This document shows, in pieces, positions 1-6,971 of a DNA stretch of 64,000 bases (within the stretch, counting starts at the first letter, position 1; each line of letters opens with the position of its first letter). A program made the position numbers and the translations under genes. A model generated the notes under the pieces. The model ran no database searches, was not told where the DNA came from, and saw nothing but the letters and a program-made list of their open reading frames with translations. The stretch is from Faecalispora anaeroviscerum (lineage in GTDB: Bacteria > Bacillota > Clostridia > Oscillospirales > Acutalibacteraceae), in contig NZ_CANOOQ010000001.1 in assembly GCF_947568225.1 (NCBI RefSeq), forward strand, positions 930,001 through 994,000, in the 5' to 3' direction.

Positions 1-690
1 AGACAAGGATATATAATCCTGATCACCAAAAATAATATGGTCGCGCAGCGGTACATTCACCGCACGAAGCGCGTGGTACACCGAAATGGTGGATTCAATG
101 TCGCCCCTCGACGGAACCGGGTTCCCGCTGGGGTGATTGTGCGACATGATCGCTGCGCTGGCATTGTAGCGAACCGCAAGCTCCACCATCCTGCGCACGT
201 AAATCGGAACCGTATTGACCGTACCCTCGTTGACTACCTCACACGAAAGCAAGCGGCACTGGCTGTCGAGCAGGAGGAGTACCACCACCTCATTCTGGCG
301 GCCGATGTACTTTCTGCGCAAAATTTCTGCCGCCTGCTCTACCTCGAACACACGCACCTTTTCTTTGTGGCTGTCTTCGTAATACGCGCGGCACATCTCT
401 GGAACCATTTTGATCAAAAAAGCGGAAACTCTGCCCACTCCCTGTACCTTCAGCAGCTCCTCATACGGCGCGTGAAACACGCCGGACAAAGAGCCGAAAC
501 GATCAATCAGGTGGTGGGCCAGCCCGTTCGTGTCCCCTCTGCGAATAGAGAAAAAGAGGAGCATTTCCAGCACCTCATGAGAGGCGAAGCCGTCAATCCC
601 GTCTTTTAAAAAGCGTTCCTGCACCCGTTTGCGATGTCCCTCATGAATCCCCGCGGATTTTTCAGGAATGCGTTCTGTTTTCAACCGCAC
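1..690 (-). CDS. radC: RadC family JAMM-domain protein, 3' end cut by window edge
   Basis: Reverse-strand translation gives about 230 residues of a RadC protein. The N-terminal part has the usual IHEGHRKRVQERFLKDG opening and a helix-hairpin-helix-like stretch (VQGVGRVSAF). The JAMM metal site HNHPSGNPVPSRGD lies near residue 180. The last visible residues, DHIIFGDQDYISLS, match the end region of the family, so probably only about ten codons are missing beyond base 1. GTG at 690 is chosen because an AAAGG ribosome site sits five bases upstream and the family motif starts soon after. RadC is widely conserved but its function in DNA repair is disputed; the fold suggests a zinc-dependent isopeptidase or nuclease. 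It lies 94 bases downstream of pyrE on the same strand. Confidence 0.93.
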   Translation of the reverse strand, partial: MRLKTERIPEKSAGIHEGHRKRVQERFLKDGIDGFASHEVLEMLLFFSIRRGDTNGLAHHLIDRFGSLSGVFHAPYEELLKVQGVGRVSAFLIKMVPEMCRAYYEDSHKEKVRVFEVEQAAEILRRKYIGRQNEVVVLLLLDSQCRLLSCEVVNEGTVNTVPIYVRRMVELAVRYNASAAIMSHNHPSGNPVPSRGDIESTISVYHALRAVNVPLRDHIIFGDQDYISLS

Positions 691-784
691 CCCGCCTTTC
701 TGAAAAGAATGGGGTTCTATCCCTCAGGCAGTGAACGCCTTTGGGGTATCTTTTAAAATCTCGTATGAGAAACGCAAAGATTGT

Positions 785-1366
785 TTATTTTACCTTGCGG
801 CTGCCGGGCTTGACCAGCTCCAGCTTTCCCTCTTTGCAAAGCGGGCAATCCTGCGGCTCCCAAGATTCTACTTCCAGGGAAATCACCGCACGAAACGGTA
901 CGCCGAAATCAATTTTTCCGCCGGTTCTATCTACAATGGAACCTACTCCAACCAGATCGCCTCCGGCCGCGCGAACCAGCTCGATCACCTCACGCACGGA
1001 GCCACCAGTGGTAACGACGTCTTCTACGATCAGAACCTTTTGCCCGGGCTTTATCGCAAAACCGCGACGCAGAGTCATTGTGCCGTCTTCCCGCTCGGCG
1101 AAGAAGTTTTCGCATTTCAGCGCACGGCTGACCTCATAGGCCATCTGAACCGCGCCCATCGCCGGGCCAATGACAACCTCTACGCCGTCGTTCGCAAAAT
1201 GCTCCGCCAAAGCGCCGCAAAGCGCCTCGCTATACTTTGTGTTGCGGAACACCTTCGCGCACTGCAGGTAACGGTTGCTGTGTCGGCCGGAGGTCAGGCG
1301 AAAATGCCCCTCCAAAAGAACACCGGCCTCTTTTAAAACTTCCAGAACTTTTTCCTGTGTAATCAT
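785..1366 (-). CDS. pyrE: Orotate phosphoribosyltransferase
   Basis: Transfers ribose-5-phosphate from PRPP to orotate, giving OMP in pyrimidine synthesis. The 193-residue product has the PRPP-binding loop VLIVEDVVTTGG at about residues 111-122 and the RHSNRYLQCAKVF substrate region near residue 28. It ends with a CPLCKEGKLEL segment, a Cys-x2-Cys tail seen in the longer Thermus-type PyrE subfamily. ATG at 1366 is preferred over an in-frame TTG at 1396; a GGAAAAGGGGA purine run lies upstream of the ATG. No other pyr gene is adjacent apart from pyrH 20 kb away, so it appears to be outside a pyr operon. Confidence 0.93.
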   Translation of the reverse strand: MITQEKVLEVLKEAGVLLEGHFRLTSGRHSNRYLQCAKVFRNTKYSEALCGALAEHFANDGVEVVIGPAMGAVQMAYEVSRALKCENFFAEREDGTMTLRRGFAIKPGQKVLIVEDVVTTGGSVREVIELVRAAGGDLVGVGSIVDRTGGKIDFGVPFRAVISLEVESWEPQDCPLCKEGKLELVKPGSRKVK

Positions 1367-1457
1367 CGTTTTGCTGTCCCCTTTTCCTCGATTCAACTGT
1401 ATCTCTAAAAAATTATTATATACTAAAATAAATCATTTGGGAAGCCTTGCACCCCTT

Positions 1458-1485
1458 TTGTTGTACATGAGACTTATGATATACT
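1458..1485 (+). promoter_or_regulatory. Putative sigma-A promoter of the RluA-type gene
   Basis: TTGTTG at 1458-1463 and TATACT at 1480-1485 with a 16-base spacer, about 50 bases before the start codon. Read by eye; the -35 box is only moderately close to consensus. Confidence 0.45.
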
Positions 1486-1539
1486 GGTACAATAAATTGG
1501 CCGCGCTCTGCGCCGCACCAAATAATAAGGGGATACCAT

Positions 1540-2502
1540 ATGAAATCCGTAACCATCGGTGAAAACGACGCCGGACAGCGTCTGGATAAATTCTTGACCA
1601 AGGCCTACCGCAATCTACCGCAGTCGATGCTGTACAAAAGCGTCCGCAAAAAGGACATCAAGCTCAACGGCAAGCGGTGCGATATTTCCACCCGCCTGAA
1701 CGCGGGCGACGTGCTGACAATGTATTTGAAGGATGAGTTCTTTCAGCAGGCGCCGGAGGAGTATGATTTTCTCAAAGCCCCGCTGAAGCTGAATGTTTTA
1801 TTCGAGGATGAAAACATTCTGATTCTGGATAAAAAGCCGGGTCTGATCGTTCATCCGGATGAAAACTACCACTTTGATTCGCTGATCGCCCGGGTGCAGC
1901 ACTACCTGTACGACAAGGGCGAGTACCGCCCGCAGGAGGAAAACAGCTTCGCGCCCGCGCTCGTCAACCGGATTGACCGCAACACCGGCGGCATCGTGAT
2001 GGCGGCAAAAAACGCGGAGTCACTGCGTATTTTAAATGAAAAGGTGAAGAACCGAGAGCTGAAAAAGCTGTACCTGTGCATCGTGTGCGGGCATATGGAG
2101 CAGAAATCTGCCACACTGGAGGGATACCTCGAGAAAAACGAGAGCCAGAACCGGGTGTATATTTCAAACCATGGCGCACCAGGCGCAAAAAGCATCCGCA
2201 CGCGTTACCGTGTGCTGGAGGAACGCGGCGCATACAGCCTGCTGGAAATTGACCTCTTAACCGGGCGTACCCATCAGATTCGCGCGCACATGGCATCCAT
2301 TGGCCACCCGCTGGCCGGGGACGGAAAATATGGCACGAACCGCCAGAACAAAAAAACCGGACTGCCGTATCAAGCGTTGTATTCGTACAAGCTTCAATTT
2401 GAGTTTACGTCGCCGGCGGGGATTCTGGAATACCTGAATCACCGCGAATTCGAGGCAAAGGAAATCTGGTTTCTGAAAGATTTTTATTCCTGGAACGCAT
2501 AA
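1540..2502 (+). CDS. RluA family pseudouridine synthase
   Basis: Isomerises uridine to pseudouridine in rRNA or tRNA. The 320-residue protein has an N-terminal S4 RNA-binding domain (LDKFLTKAYRNLPQSMLYK and following, about residues 14-60), then the catalytic RluA domain. The catalytic aspartate is in VNRIDRNTGGIV near residue 145, a clostridial variant of the classical HRLDxxTSG motif. GRTHQIRAHMASIGHPLAGD near residue 242 is the second signature of the family. AAGGGG stands before the ATG. The exact target base cannot be assigned from sequence (RluC, RluD or an orphan paralogue). A GNAT gene follows 18 bases downstream and is probably cotranscribed. Confidence 0.92.
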   Translation: MKSVTIGENDAGQRLDKFLTKAYRNLPQSMLYKSVRKKDIKLNGKRCDISTRLNAGDVLTMYLKDEFFQQAPEEYDFLKAPLKLNVLFEDENILILDKKPGLIVHPDENYHFDSLIARVQHYLYDKGEYRPQEENSFAPALVNRIDRNTGGIVMAAKNAESLRILNEKVKNRELKKLYLCIVCGHMEQKSATLEGYLEKNESQNRVYISNHGAPGAKSIRTRYRVLEERGAYSLLEIDLLTGRTHQIRAHMASIGHPLAGDGKYGTNRQNKKTGLPYQALYSYKLQFEFTSPAGILEYLNHREFEAKEIWFLKDFYSWNA

Positions 2503-2520
2503 CAGAAAGAAGGGGTATTG

Positions 2521-3027
2521 ATGGAATGCTCGATCCGCACATGGATGCTGAGCGACGCGGTCGATTTGGCCGAAGCGCTGAATAACCCAAACGTTATGAA
2601 CAACCTGCGGGACGGCCTCCCCTGCCCTTACACACAGACTGACGCGGAAAGCTACATCCGCGCGATGCTCGCCGCGGAGCCGGGCAGCCAGTATGCCTTT
2701 GCAATCGACGTAGGCGGCCGGACTGTCGGCAGCATCGGCGTGTTCCGGCAAGCGAACATTCATTTTCGCACCGCCGAGCTGGGATATTATGTGGCAGAAC
2801 CTTACTGGGGCCGGGGCGTCTGCACCGGCGCGGTGCGGCAAATCTGCGACTATGTATTCCGGAACAGCGACATTCTGCGCATTTTCGCCGAGCCGTTTGC
2901 CCGCAACGCCGCTTCCTGCCGGGTACTGGAAAAAGCAGGCTTTACTACGGAGGGAATTCTTCGAAAGAATGCCGTTAAAAACGGAGAGATTCTGGATATG
3001 AAGCTTTATTCTTTGATAAGAGAATAA
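2521..3027 (+). CDS. GNAT family N-acetyltransferase (RimJ/RimL-like)
   Basis: A 168-residue acetyl-CoA-dependent acetyltransferase. The RimL-type layout is visible: an N-terminal region SIRTWMLSDAVDLAEALNNPNV, the strand ELGYYVAEPYWGRGVCTGAV that forms the acetyl-CoA pyrophosphate loop (about residues 87-106), and the closing FAEPFARNAASCRVLEKAGF motif typical of this subfamily. The substrate is unknown; relatives modify ribosomal protein N termini or small amines. ATG at 2521 with GAAAGAAGGGG upstream; a TTG directly before it is less likely. It ends just before a symmetrical terminator shared with the convergent XRE gene. Confidence 0.88.
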   Translation: MECSIRTWMLSDAVDLAEALNNPNVMNNLRDGLPCPYTQTDAESYIRAMLAAEPGSQYAFAIDVGGRTVGSIGVFRQANIHFRTAELGYYVAEPYWGRGVCTGAVRQICDYVFRNSDILRIFAEPFARNAASCRVLEKAGFTTEGILRKNAVKNGEILDMKLYSLIRE

Positions 3028-3033
3028 TAAGCC

Positions 3034-3071
3034 AAAAGGCTTTGCCGAAAATTTTCGGCAAAGCCTTTATT
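3034..3071. terminator. Bidirectional intrinsic terminator
   Basis: A near-perfect hairpin (AAAGGCTTTGCCGAAAA facing its complement) flanked by A and T tracts on both sides. It sits between the convergent GNAT and XRE genes and can serve both strands; it overlaps the last codons of the XRE gene. Confidence 0.85.
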
Positions 3072-3309
3072 TTATTTCTTGTTCCAGATGATTAAATTCT
3101 TTTGTAGTGAAAAATTCTCCCAAAGTGATACCTAAACCATCACAAAGCATCTTGATTGTAAGAATTTTGGGATTCTGACTTTTCCCATATAAAATATTTT
3201 TGACCGAAGATGGCGAAAGCGCTGAAAGGTTGGCCAGCTTATTAATCGTGACATTCCTTTCTTCGCAAAGCTGTAAAATACGATTACGGACTGCTTCTGT
3301 TGTAGTCAT
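3067..3309 (-). CDS. XRE/Cro-type helix-turn-helix regulator
   Basis: An 80-residue single-domain DNA-binding protein. The helix-turn-helix is ITIN-type: VTINKLANLSALSPSSVKNILYG (about residues 19-41), followed by KILTIKMLCDGLGITLGEFF, the typical end of a Cro/C1-type domain. No effector domain is present, so it probably acts as a dimeric repressor of its own region. ATG at 3309 is chosen over the ATG at 3327 because GGGTGGGAG lies seven bases upstream. It is divergent from an unknown 105-residue gene; the shared region has a small palindrome ATTCTAAGAAT (3331-3341) and duplicated TAGGCTAT boxes that could be its operators. Confidence 0.87.
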   Translation of the reverse strand: MTTTEAVRNRILQLCEERNVTINKLANLSALSPSSVKNILYGKSQNPKILTIKMLCDGLGITLGEFFTTKEFNHLEQEIK

Positions 3310-3353
3310 ACGATCACTCCCACCCATTTTATTCTAAGAATATAAAAAATCCC

Positions 3354-3390
3354 TTGAATAAGTAGGCTATACATGCTACTATTAGGCTAT
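3354..3390 (+). promoter_or_regulatory. Promoter with repeated TAGGCTAT boxes before the 105-aa gene
   Basis: TTGAAT (3354-3359) and TACTAT (3377-3382) with a 17-base spacer point to a sigma-A promoter for the plus-strand gene. TAGGCTAT occurs at 3363-3370 (inside the spacer) and again at 3383-3390 (about the start point), a 20-base period. Two same-face copies across a promoter fit binding by the divergent XRE protein; this link is inference. Confidence 0.55.
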
Positions 3391-3425
3391 CGGTAGTCTT
3401 ATTATGTATAGAAAGAGATGGGAAT

Positions 3426-3743
3426 ATGTTTATTCGTCAGCTTTATCAGGAGCAGTATGACATGCTGCTCCATTATCTGGTACAGCGGGGATGCTCCAAC
3501 CCTTTAGATGCAAGCTATGAAGTGAGCATGAAAATAGACGGCTTCGAATACCGGCTCCGCCTTCAGCCCGGGCGCAAACGAAAAATCGCCGTTTTACAGG
3601 CGGTGCGAATCTGGACGGAACAGGGCGAGCAGCGATTTCAACTATTGACAGACAACCTGCCGCTTTCGTGCCTGCTGGAGCTGCTTTTATTGGAACGGAA
3701 ATCTGCCGAACAGTATAAGAACACCTGCCGTCAATATGGTTGA
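3426..3743 (+). CDS. Unknown 105-residue protein
   Basis: I do not recognise this family. The product is soluble-looking, with no signal peptide or membrane segment, a basic patch (QPGRKRKIAVLQ near residue 48) and a leucine-rich C-terminal helix (CLLELLLLERKS). GAAAGAGATGGGA provides a ribosome site. It is divergent from the small XRE regulator and shares a control region with it, a layout seen for small regulated loci and for toxin-antitoxin-like pairs, but no known toxin motif is visible. Its stop codon lies inside a perfect 21-bp inverted repeat. Confidence 0.62.
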   Translation: MFIRQLYQEQYDMLLHYLVQRGCSNPLDASYEVSMKIDGFEYRLRLQPGRKRKIAVLQAVRIWTEQGEQRFQLLTDNLPLSCLLELLLLERKSAEQYKNTCRQYG

Positions 3744-3760
3744 CGGCAGGTGTTCTTATA
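3714..3760. repeat. Perfect 21-bp inverted repeat overlapping a stop codon
   Basis: Bases 3714-3734 are the exact reverse complement of 3740-3760, with a five-base loop. The arm reads TATAAGAACACCTGCCGTCA plus one A. The TGA of the 105-residue gene (3741-3743) is inside the right arm. No U tract follows, so a simple intrinsic terminator is not certain; it may be a terminator on either strand, a 3' mRNA-stabilising hairpin or a relic of a mobile element end. Confidence 0.8.
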
Positions 3761-3856
3761 CCCACGGCTATATCAAAAAAACATTTTCTCTTTGCGGGGT
3801 TTTCCGAAGCCTATCTGCTAGCGCAGCCTTGCCCCTCAGGCCGGGGCAGGCCATTA

Positions 3857-3907
3857 CCGGTTCCGTTCAGCGGCGCACCCTTTCCGAGCGCTCTCGTTGG
3901 CTCGGGG
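3857..3907 (+). repeat. Intergenic repeat A, copy 1
   Basis: A roughly 50-base unit beginning CCGGTTCCGTTC and ending in the core CGAGCGCTCTCGTTGGCTCG (core from 3885). It is nearly identical to copy 2, 339 bases downstream. Confidence 0.75.
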
Positions 3908-3974
3908 AAGGGCGGCACTGCGTGCCGGTTCTTTTTCCTCTCACTTTCGCGAGAGAGGGGCTATTTTTTATTGC

Positions 3975-4110
3975 GGTTCCCGCAGGGAAAAATTCTGCTG
4001 GCGCAGGGCGTGCCCCTCGTGCCGGGGCGGGCATTTACTTTCTTTACGAAAAGAAAGTAAACAAAGATTCGCCCAAGGCTCCGCCTTCGGAATCCGTTTT
4101 TGGGAACGGT
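3975..4110 (+). repeat. Intergenic repeat B, left copy
   Basis: An approximately 135-base element starting GGTTCCCGCAGGGAAA, containing TGCCCCTCGTGCCGGGGCGG and a palindrome TTTACTTTCTTT-acga-AAAGAAAGTAAA (4034-4061), and ending in GGAATCCGTTTTTGGGAACG. The right copy at 4487-4611 has the same order of parts in inverse orientation. A partial third copy (GCAGCCTTGCCCCTCAGGCC) lies at about 3822-3853 and a fragment at about 4653-4674. Confidence 0.78.
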
Positions 4111-4195
4111 TTCTTCCAATATTAACGACAGCCTCCGGAAAGGCGCTCTATGGTAAGTGCGCACGCGCCTTGTTTTGTGGGAACAAGCAGTTTGC

Positions 4196-4246
4196 CGGTT
4201 CCGTTCGGCGGCGCCCCCTTACCGAGCGCTCTCGTTGGCTCGGGGT
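4196..4246 (+). repeat. Intergenic repeat A, copy 2
   Basis: Same unit as copy 1: CCGGTTCCGTTC, then GCGGCGCCCCCTTAC, then the core CGAGCGCTCTCGTTGGCTCG from 4223. Confidence 0.75.
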
Positions 4247-4251
4247 TTTAG

Positions 4252-4274
4252 ATGCGGCTTCGCCGCATTTTTTT
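4252..4274 (+). terminator. Terminator-like hairpin in the repeat island
   Basis: ATGCGGC-TTC-GCCGCAT followed by seven T residues. It has the form of an intrinsic terminator on the plus strand, but no gene immediately upstream uses it except possibly read-through from the 105-residue gene. Confidence 0.6.
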
Positions 4275-4344
4275 GCTGGCGCAAGATCTGCTCTGCAAAT
4301 CGAAACTATGGGTGAACTTATAATCAAAGCTACTGTAAGGCCGC

Positions 4345-4369
4345 CCTCTCCGAGCCAACGAGAGCGCTT
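4345..4369 (-). repeat. Intergenic repeat A core, inverted copy 3
   Basis: CCGAGCCAACGAGAGCGCT at 4350-4368 is the reverse complement of the repeat A core; with copy 2 it forms a long inverted pair about 145 bases across. Confidence 0.72.
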
Positions 4370-4486
4370 TGAAAATGCTCGCCGACAGACGGGATCGCAA
4401 GGCTTATTTCCAGATGAAGCTCGGAGAGTGGGCATTTTCAATGGAGCGCCTTCCCGAAGAATTTCGTTTACGCAATAAGGGATTGT

Positions 4487-4611
4487 TCCCCAAACGGATT
4501 CCAAAGGTGCCCTTTGGCGAGCCTTTGCTTACTTTCGCCTCGTCGCGAAAGTAAGTGCCCGCCCCGGCATGAGGGGCAAGCCCTGCGCAAGCAGAATTTC
4601 CACGGGGAACC
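4487..4611 (-). repeat. Intergenic repeat B, right copy (inverted)
   Basis: Reverse complement of the left copy with moderate divergence. Its central palindrome is CTTACTTTCGC-ctcgtc-GCGAAAGTAAG (4528-4555); the GCCCCGGCATGAGGGGCAAG block and the CCACGGGGAAC end match the left copy in order. Confidence 0.78.
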
Positions 4612-4876
4612 CCCGGAGAAAAAATTTTTTTCTTACAAAAGAACGAAAAAACTCGCCCCGGCATGAGGGGCGAACTAATAAAAAATGAATGTACCTGTAA
4701 GGAAACTCACAGAAAAGCCACTCTTTCATACCAAAAGAAAAACGCCTGCCTCCGGCATTGGGGGAATCCCCTCGCCAACAGACAGGCCATGCAGAGAAAC
4801 TCTGCTGAATATTTTTCACGAGATAAATCCCGCATGTTTAACCTGCTCCCCGACACAAGGAGTACGGGCCGAGCCA

Positions 4877-5200
4877 TCAGGTATTTTTATCCACCTGATG
4901 AAACTGCTTCAGATTCCCAGTTTTCAGCTCACGCTTACTCAGTTCATCCTCTACGTCCTGCCAGGAAATCCCCTCGTTGACCATCAGCACCGTCAGATGA
5001 TACATAAGGTCGGAAAGCTCCAGCACGGTTTCTTTGTTATCCCCGTTTTTGGCGGCGATAATCACTTCGCTGCATTCTTCGCCACACTTCTTCAAAATTT
5101 TATCGAGGCCCTTTTCGAATAGATAACAGGTGTAGGAACCCTCTTGTCGGTCTGTTTTGCGGCTTTCTACCGTTTGATACAGCTCCTGTAAAACGCTCAT
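4877..5200 (-). CDS. hisE: Phosphoribosyl-ATP pyrophosphatase
   Basis: Hydrolyses PR-ATP to PR-AMP, the second step of histidine synthesis. The 107-residue alpha-helical protein has the metal and substrate motif KCGEECSEVIIAAKN and the following ELSDLMYHLTVLMV helix, which define the MazG-like HisE fold. Start ATG at 5200 overlaps the stop of hisI in an ATGA tetranucleotide and has GGGGAGGAT upstream. HisE and HisI are separate here, not fused as in enterobacteria. Last gene of the his operon; no clear terminator follows, only a short hairpin over its 3' end. Confidence 0.95.
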   Translation of the reverse strand: MSVLQELYQTVESRKTDRQEGSYTCYLFEKGLDKILKKCGEECSEVIIAAKNGDNKETVLELSDLMYHLTVLMVNEGISWQDVEDELSKRELKTGNLKQFHQVDKNT

Positions 5201-5553
5201 TGTGCATCCTCCCCTATCGTTCGGTAAAAACAACTGTGGTTCCCGGTATGGCAGGCAGCCCCGGTCTGCTCCACCACCGCCAGCAGAGTATCGTCGTCGC
5301 AGTCGGTATACAGCTGGATCACCCGCTGTACATGGCCGGAGGTAGCCCCCTTGTTCCAAAGCTCCTGCCGGGAGCGGCTGTAAAACCACGTATACCCGGT
5401 TTCAATTGTTTTGCGCAGGGACTCCCGGTTCATATAGGCCAGCATCAGCACCTCTTTGGTGGACTGCTCCTGCACGATCACGGGGATCAACTCCCCCTTT
5501 TGGAAGAAACGTTCCAGATCTTTATCTGTAAAGGTACTATACTTTTCACTCAT
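5197..5553 (-). CDS. hisI: Phosphoribosyl-AMP cyclohydrolase
   Basis: Opens the adenine ring of PR-AMP to give ProFAR, step three of histidine synthesis. The 118-residue monofunctional enzyme shows the core LMLAYMNRESLRKTIETGY, the WNKGATSGHVQ signature, DCDDDTLL with the magnesium-binding aspartates, and the zinc cysteines of GAACHTGNHSCFYR. It overlaps hisA by eight bases and hisE by four, indicating translational coupling. Confidence 0.95.
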   Translation of the reverse strand: MSEKYSTFTDKDLERFFQKGELIPVIVQEQSTKEVLMLAYMNRESLRKTIETGYTWFYSRSRQELWNKGATSGHVQRVIQLYTDCDDDTLLAVVEQTGAACHTGNHSCFYRTIGEDAQ

Positions 5554-6274
5554 TATTTTCTTCTCCTTGCGCCGCCGTAATAGCCTCTTTTAAATCCAGA
5601 CTGCCGCTGTACAGCGATTTGCCACAAATGGCCCCATACAGCCCTAATCCCCGTAAATCCTGGATATTTTGCAGGTTTGCGATACCTCCACTGGCAACAA
5701 TCTCACACGAAACCGCCCGGTTCAGCGCATCCAGCTGCTCGAGGTTTGGGCCGCTGAGCATCCCGTCTTTCGATATATCTGTAAAGATAATATACTTTAC
5801 TCCAACCTGTTCCATCTGTTTTGCAAGCTCAATATAATCCACCGTGGAGGTTTGTGTCCATCCCTCGGCAGCCACTTTACCGTCTCTGGCATCAATGCCC
5901 ACGGCGATCTGCTCACCCCAGCGCTGCACACAGTCGCGCACAAGCTGTGGATCATACAGGGCGACAGAACCGAGAATCACCCGGGAAATCCCGCGCGACA
6001 GGTAAAACTCCACGTCCGCAAGCGTGCGGATACCGCCGCCGACTTCTACCCGCAGGCCGGTTTCCACTGCCCGCAGAAACACTTCGCTGTTGACCGGGTG
6101 CTTTGTCTTGGCTCCGTCGAGGTCTACCATATGAATCCACTGTGCGCCGGCTTCGGCAAACGAACGAGCTGTTTGCTGCGGGTCCTCCGCCACCTTGTGC
6201 GCGGTATCGTAATCGCCCTGCCGCAAGCGGACACAGGCGCCGTCTTTAATATCAATCGCGGGAAAAATAATCAT
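5546..6274 (-). CDS. hisA: ProFAR isomerase (phosphoribosylformimino-5-aminoimidazole carboxamide ribotide isomerase)
   Basis: Amadori isomerase converting ProFAR to PRFAR. A 242-residue TIM barrel beginning IIFPAIDIKDGACVRLRQGD with the first catalytic aspartate at position 8; EVGGGIRTLADVEFYLSRG and the second-half phosphate motif IVASGGIANLQNIQDL are present, and the second catalytic aspartate is in IFTDISKDGMLSGPN. It lies 15 bases after hisB and overlaps hisI by eight. In most his operons hisH and hisF flank this gene; both are absent here. Confidence 0.95.
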   Translation of the reverse strand: MIIFPAIDIKDGACVRLRQGDYDTAHKVAEDPQQTARSFAEAGAQWIHMVDLDGAKTKHPVNSEVFLRAVETGLRVEVGGGIRTLADVEFYLSRGISRVILGSVALYDPQLVRDCVQRWGEQIAVGIDARDGKVAAEGWTQTSTVDYIELAKQMEQVGVKYIIFTDISKDGMLSGPNLEQLDALNRAVSCEIVASGGIANLQNIQDLRGLGLYGAICGKSLYSGSLDLKEAITAAQGEENNE

Positions 6275-6289
6275 GGAATCCCCTCTTTC

Positions 6290-6868
6290 TTACAGGCTGC
6301 CCTTCGTGGACAGCACCTGCCCCGGTGTGGTTTCGGCAACGGCCAGCCGCAGCGCGTGCGCAACTGCCTTGAACATCGCTTCGATCATATGGTGCGAATT
6401 TTTGCCGTATTCCACCCGGGTATGCAGGGTTAGCTCCGCGTTCATGGCAAAGGCGCGGAAGAATTCCTCCGTAAGGTAGGCGTCGAACTCCCCCACCACC
6501 TGCTGGGGAAACTCCGCCTGAAACACCAAAAACGGCCTGCCGCTCACATCCACCGCCGCGAATGCCAGCGTTTCATCCATGGGCACAAAAAAGCTGCCGA
6601 AGCGCGCGATGCCCGAACGATCCCCCAGGGCCTGACGGAACGCGCGACCCAGAACGATGCCGGTATCCTCCACCGTGTGGTGACCGTCTACGAACAGGTC
6701 GCCCTGCACCTGTACCTGTAAACCGAAACCGCCATGGGTAGCAAATGCCTGCAGCATATGGTCGAAAAACCCGATTCCGGTCTGGATTTTTGTTTCCCCG
6801 CCCTCCAGCTTCAGCCGGACGCTGATTTGGGTTTCCCGCGTTTCGCGGGACTGCTCTGCTGTTCTCAT
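6290..6868 (-). CDS. hisB: Imidazoleglycerol-phosphate dehydratase
   Basis: Dehydrates IGP to imidazole acetol phosphate, a manganese-dependent step. The 192-residue enzyme has the paired histidine motifs GFFDHMLQAFATHGG and DGHHTVEDTGI of the first half and the matching HHMIEAMFKAVAHALR of the second. ATG at 6868 is chosen because GGGGGA lies eight bases upstream and the product then starts MRTAEQSRETRET like the family. It is the monofunctional form without the N-terminal histidinol phosphatase. The 103-base gap after hisC is the largest inside the operon. Confidence 0.94.
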   Translation of the reverse strand: MRTAEQSRETRETQISVRLKLEGGETKIQTGIGFFDHMLQAFATHGGFGLQVQVQGDLFVDGHHTVEDTGIVLGRAFRQALGDRSGIARFGSFFVPMDETLAFAAVDVSGRPFLVFQAEFPQQVVGEFDAYLTEEFFRAFAMNAELTLHTRVEYGKNSHHMIEAMFKAVAHALRLAVAETTPGQVLSTKGSL

Positions 6869-6971
6869 AGCCGTTTCCCCCGTTATTCTAATCATTTCAA
6901 TCGTTTCTCTTCCAGACAGGTCCTTCCTATCTTCCCTGCCTGCAGCAGGAAAAGAAGGGAGAGCAGACCTG

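Larger units (their letters stand above)
3761..4876. other. Gene-free repeat island
   Basis: About 1.1 kb between the 105-residue gene and hisE with no credible coding sequence. Open frames exist on both strands but all translate the same low-complexity repeat and none has a ribosome site with a recognisable domain. The content is two repeat families in direct and inverted orientation (listed separately), short palindromes and one terminator-like hairpin. From about 4690 to 4876 I see no structure beyond a CATCAGGT...ACCTGATG hairpin (4875-4900) overlapping the end of hisE. Confidence 0.7.

Noticed and set aside
3360..3392. TAGGCTAT repeats as the start of a CRISPR array
   Set aside because: Only two 8-base copies, no spacers and no cas genes in the window; better read as operator boxes.
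3736..4819. Several overlapping open frames of 60-190 codons on both strands
   Set aside because: They translate the repeat island; the same arginine, proline and glycine-rich phrases recur in different frames, starts lack suitable ribosome sites and no domain is recognisable.
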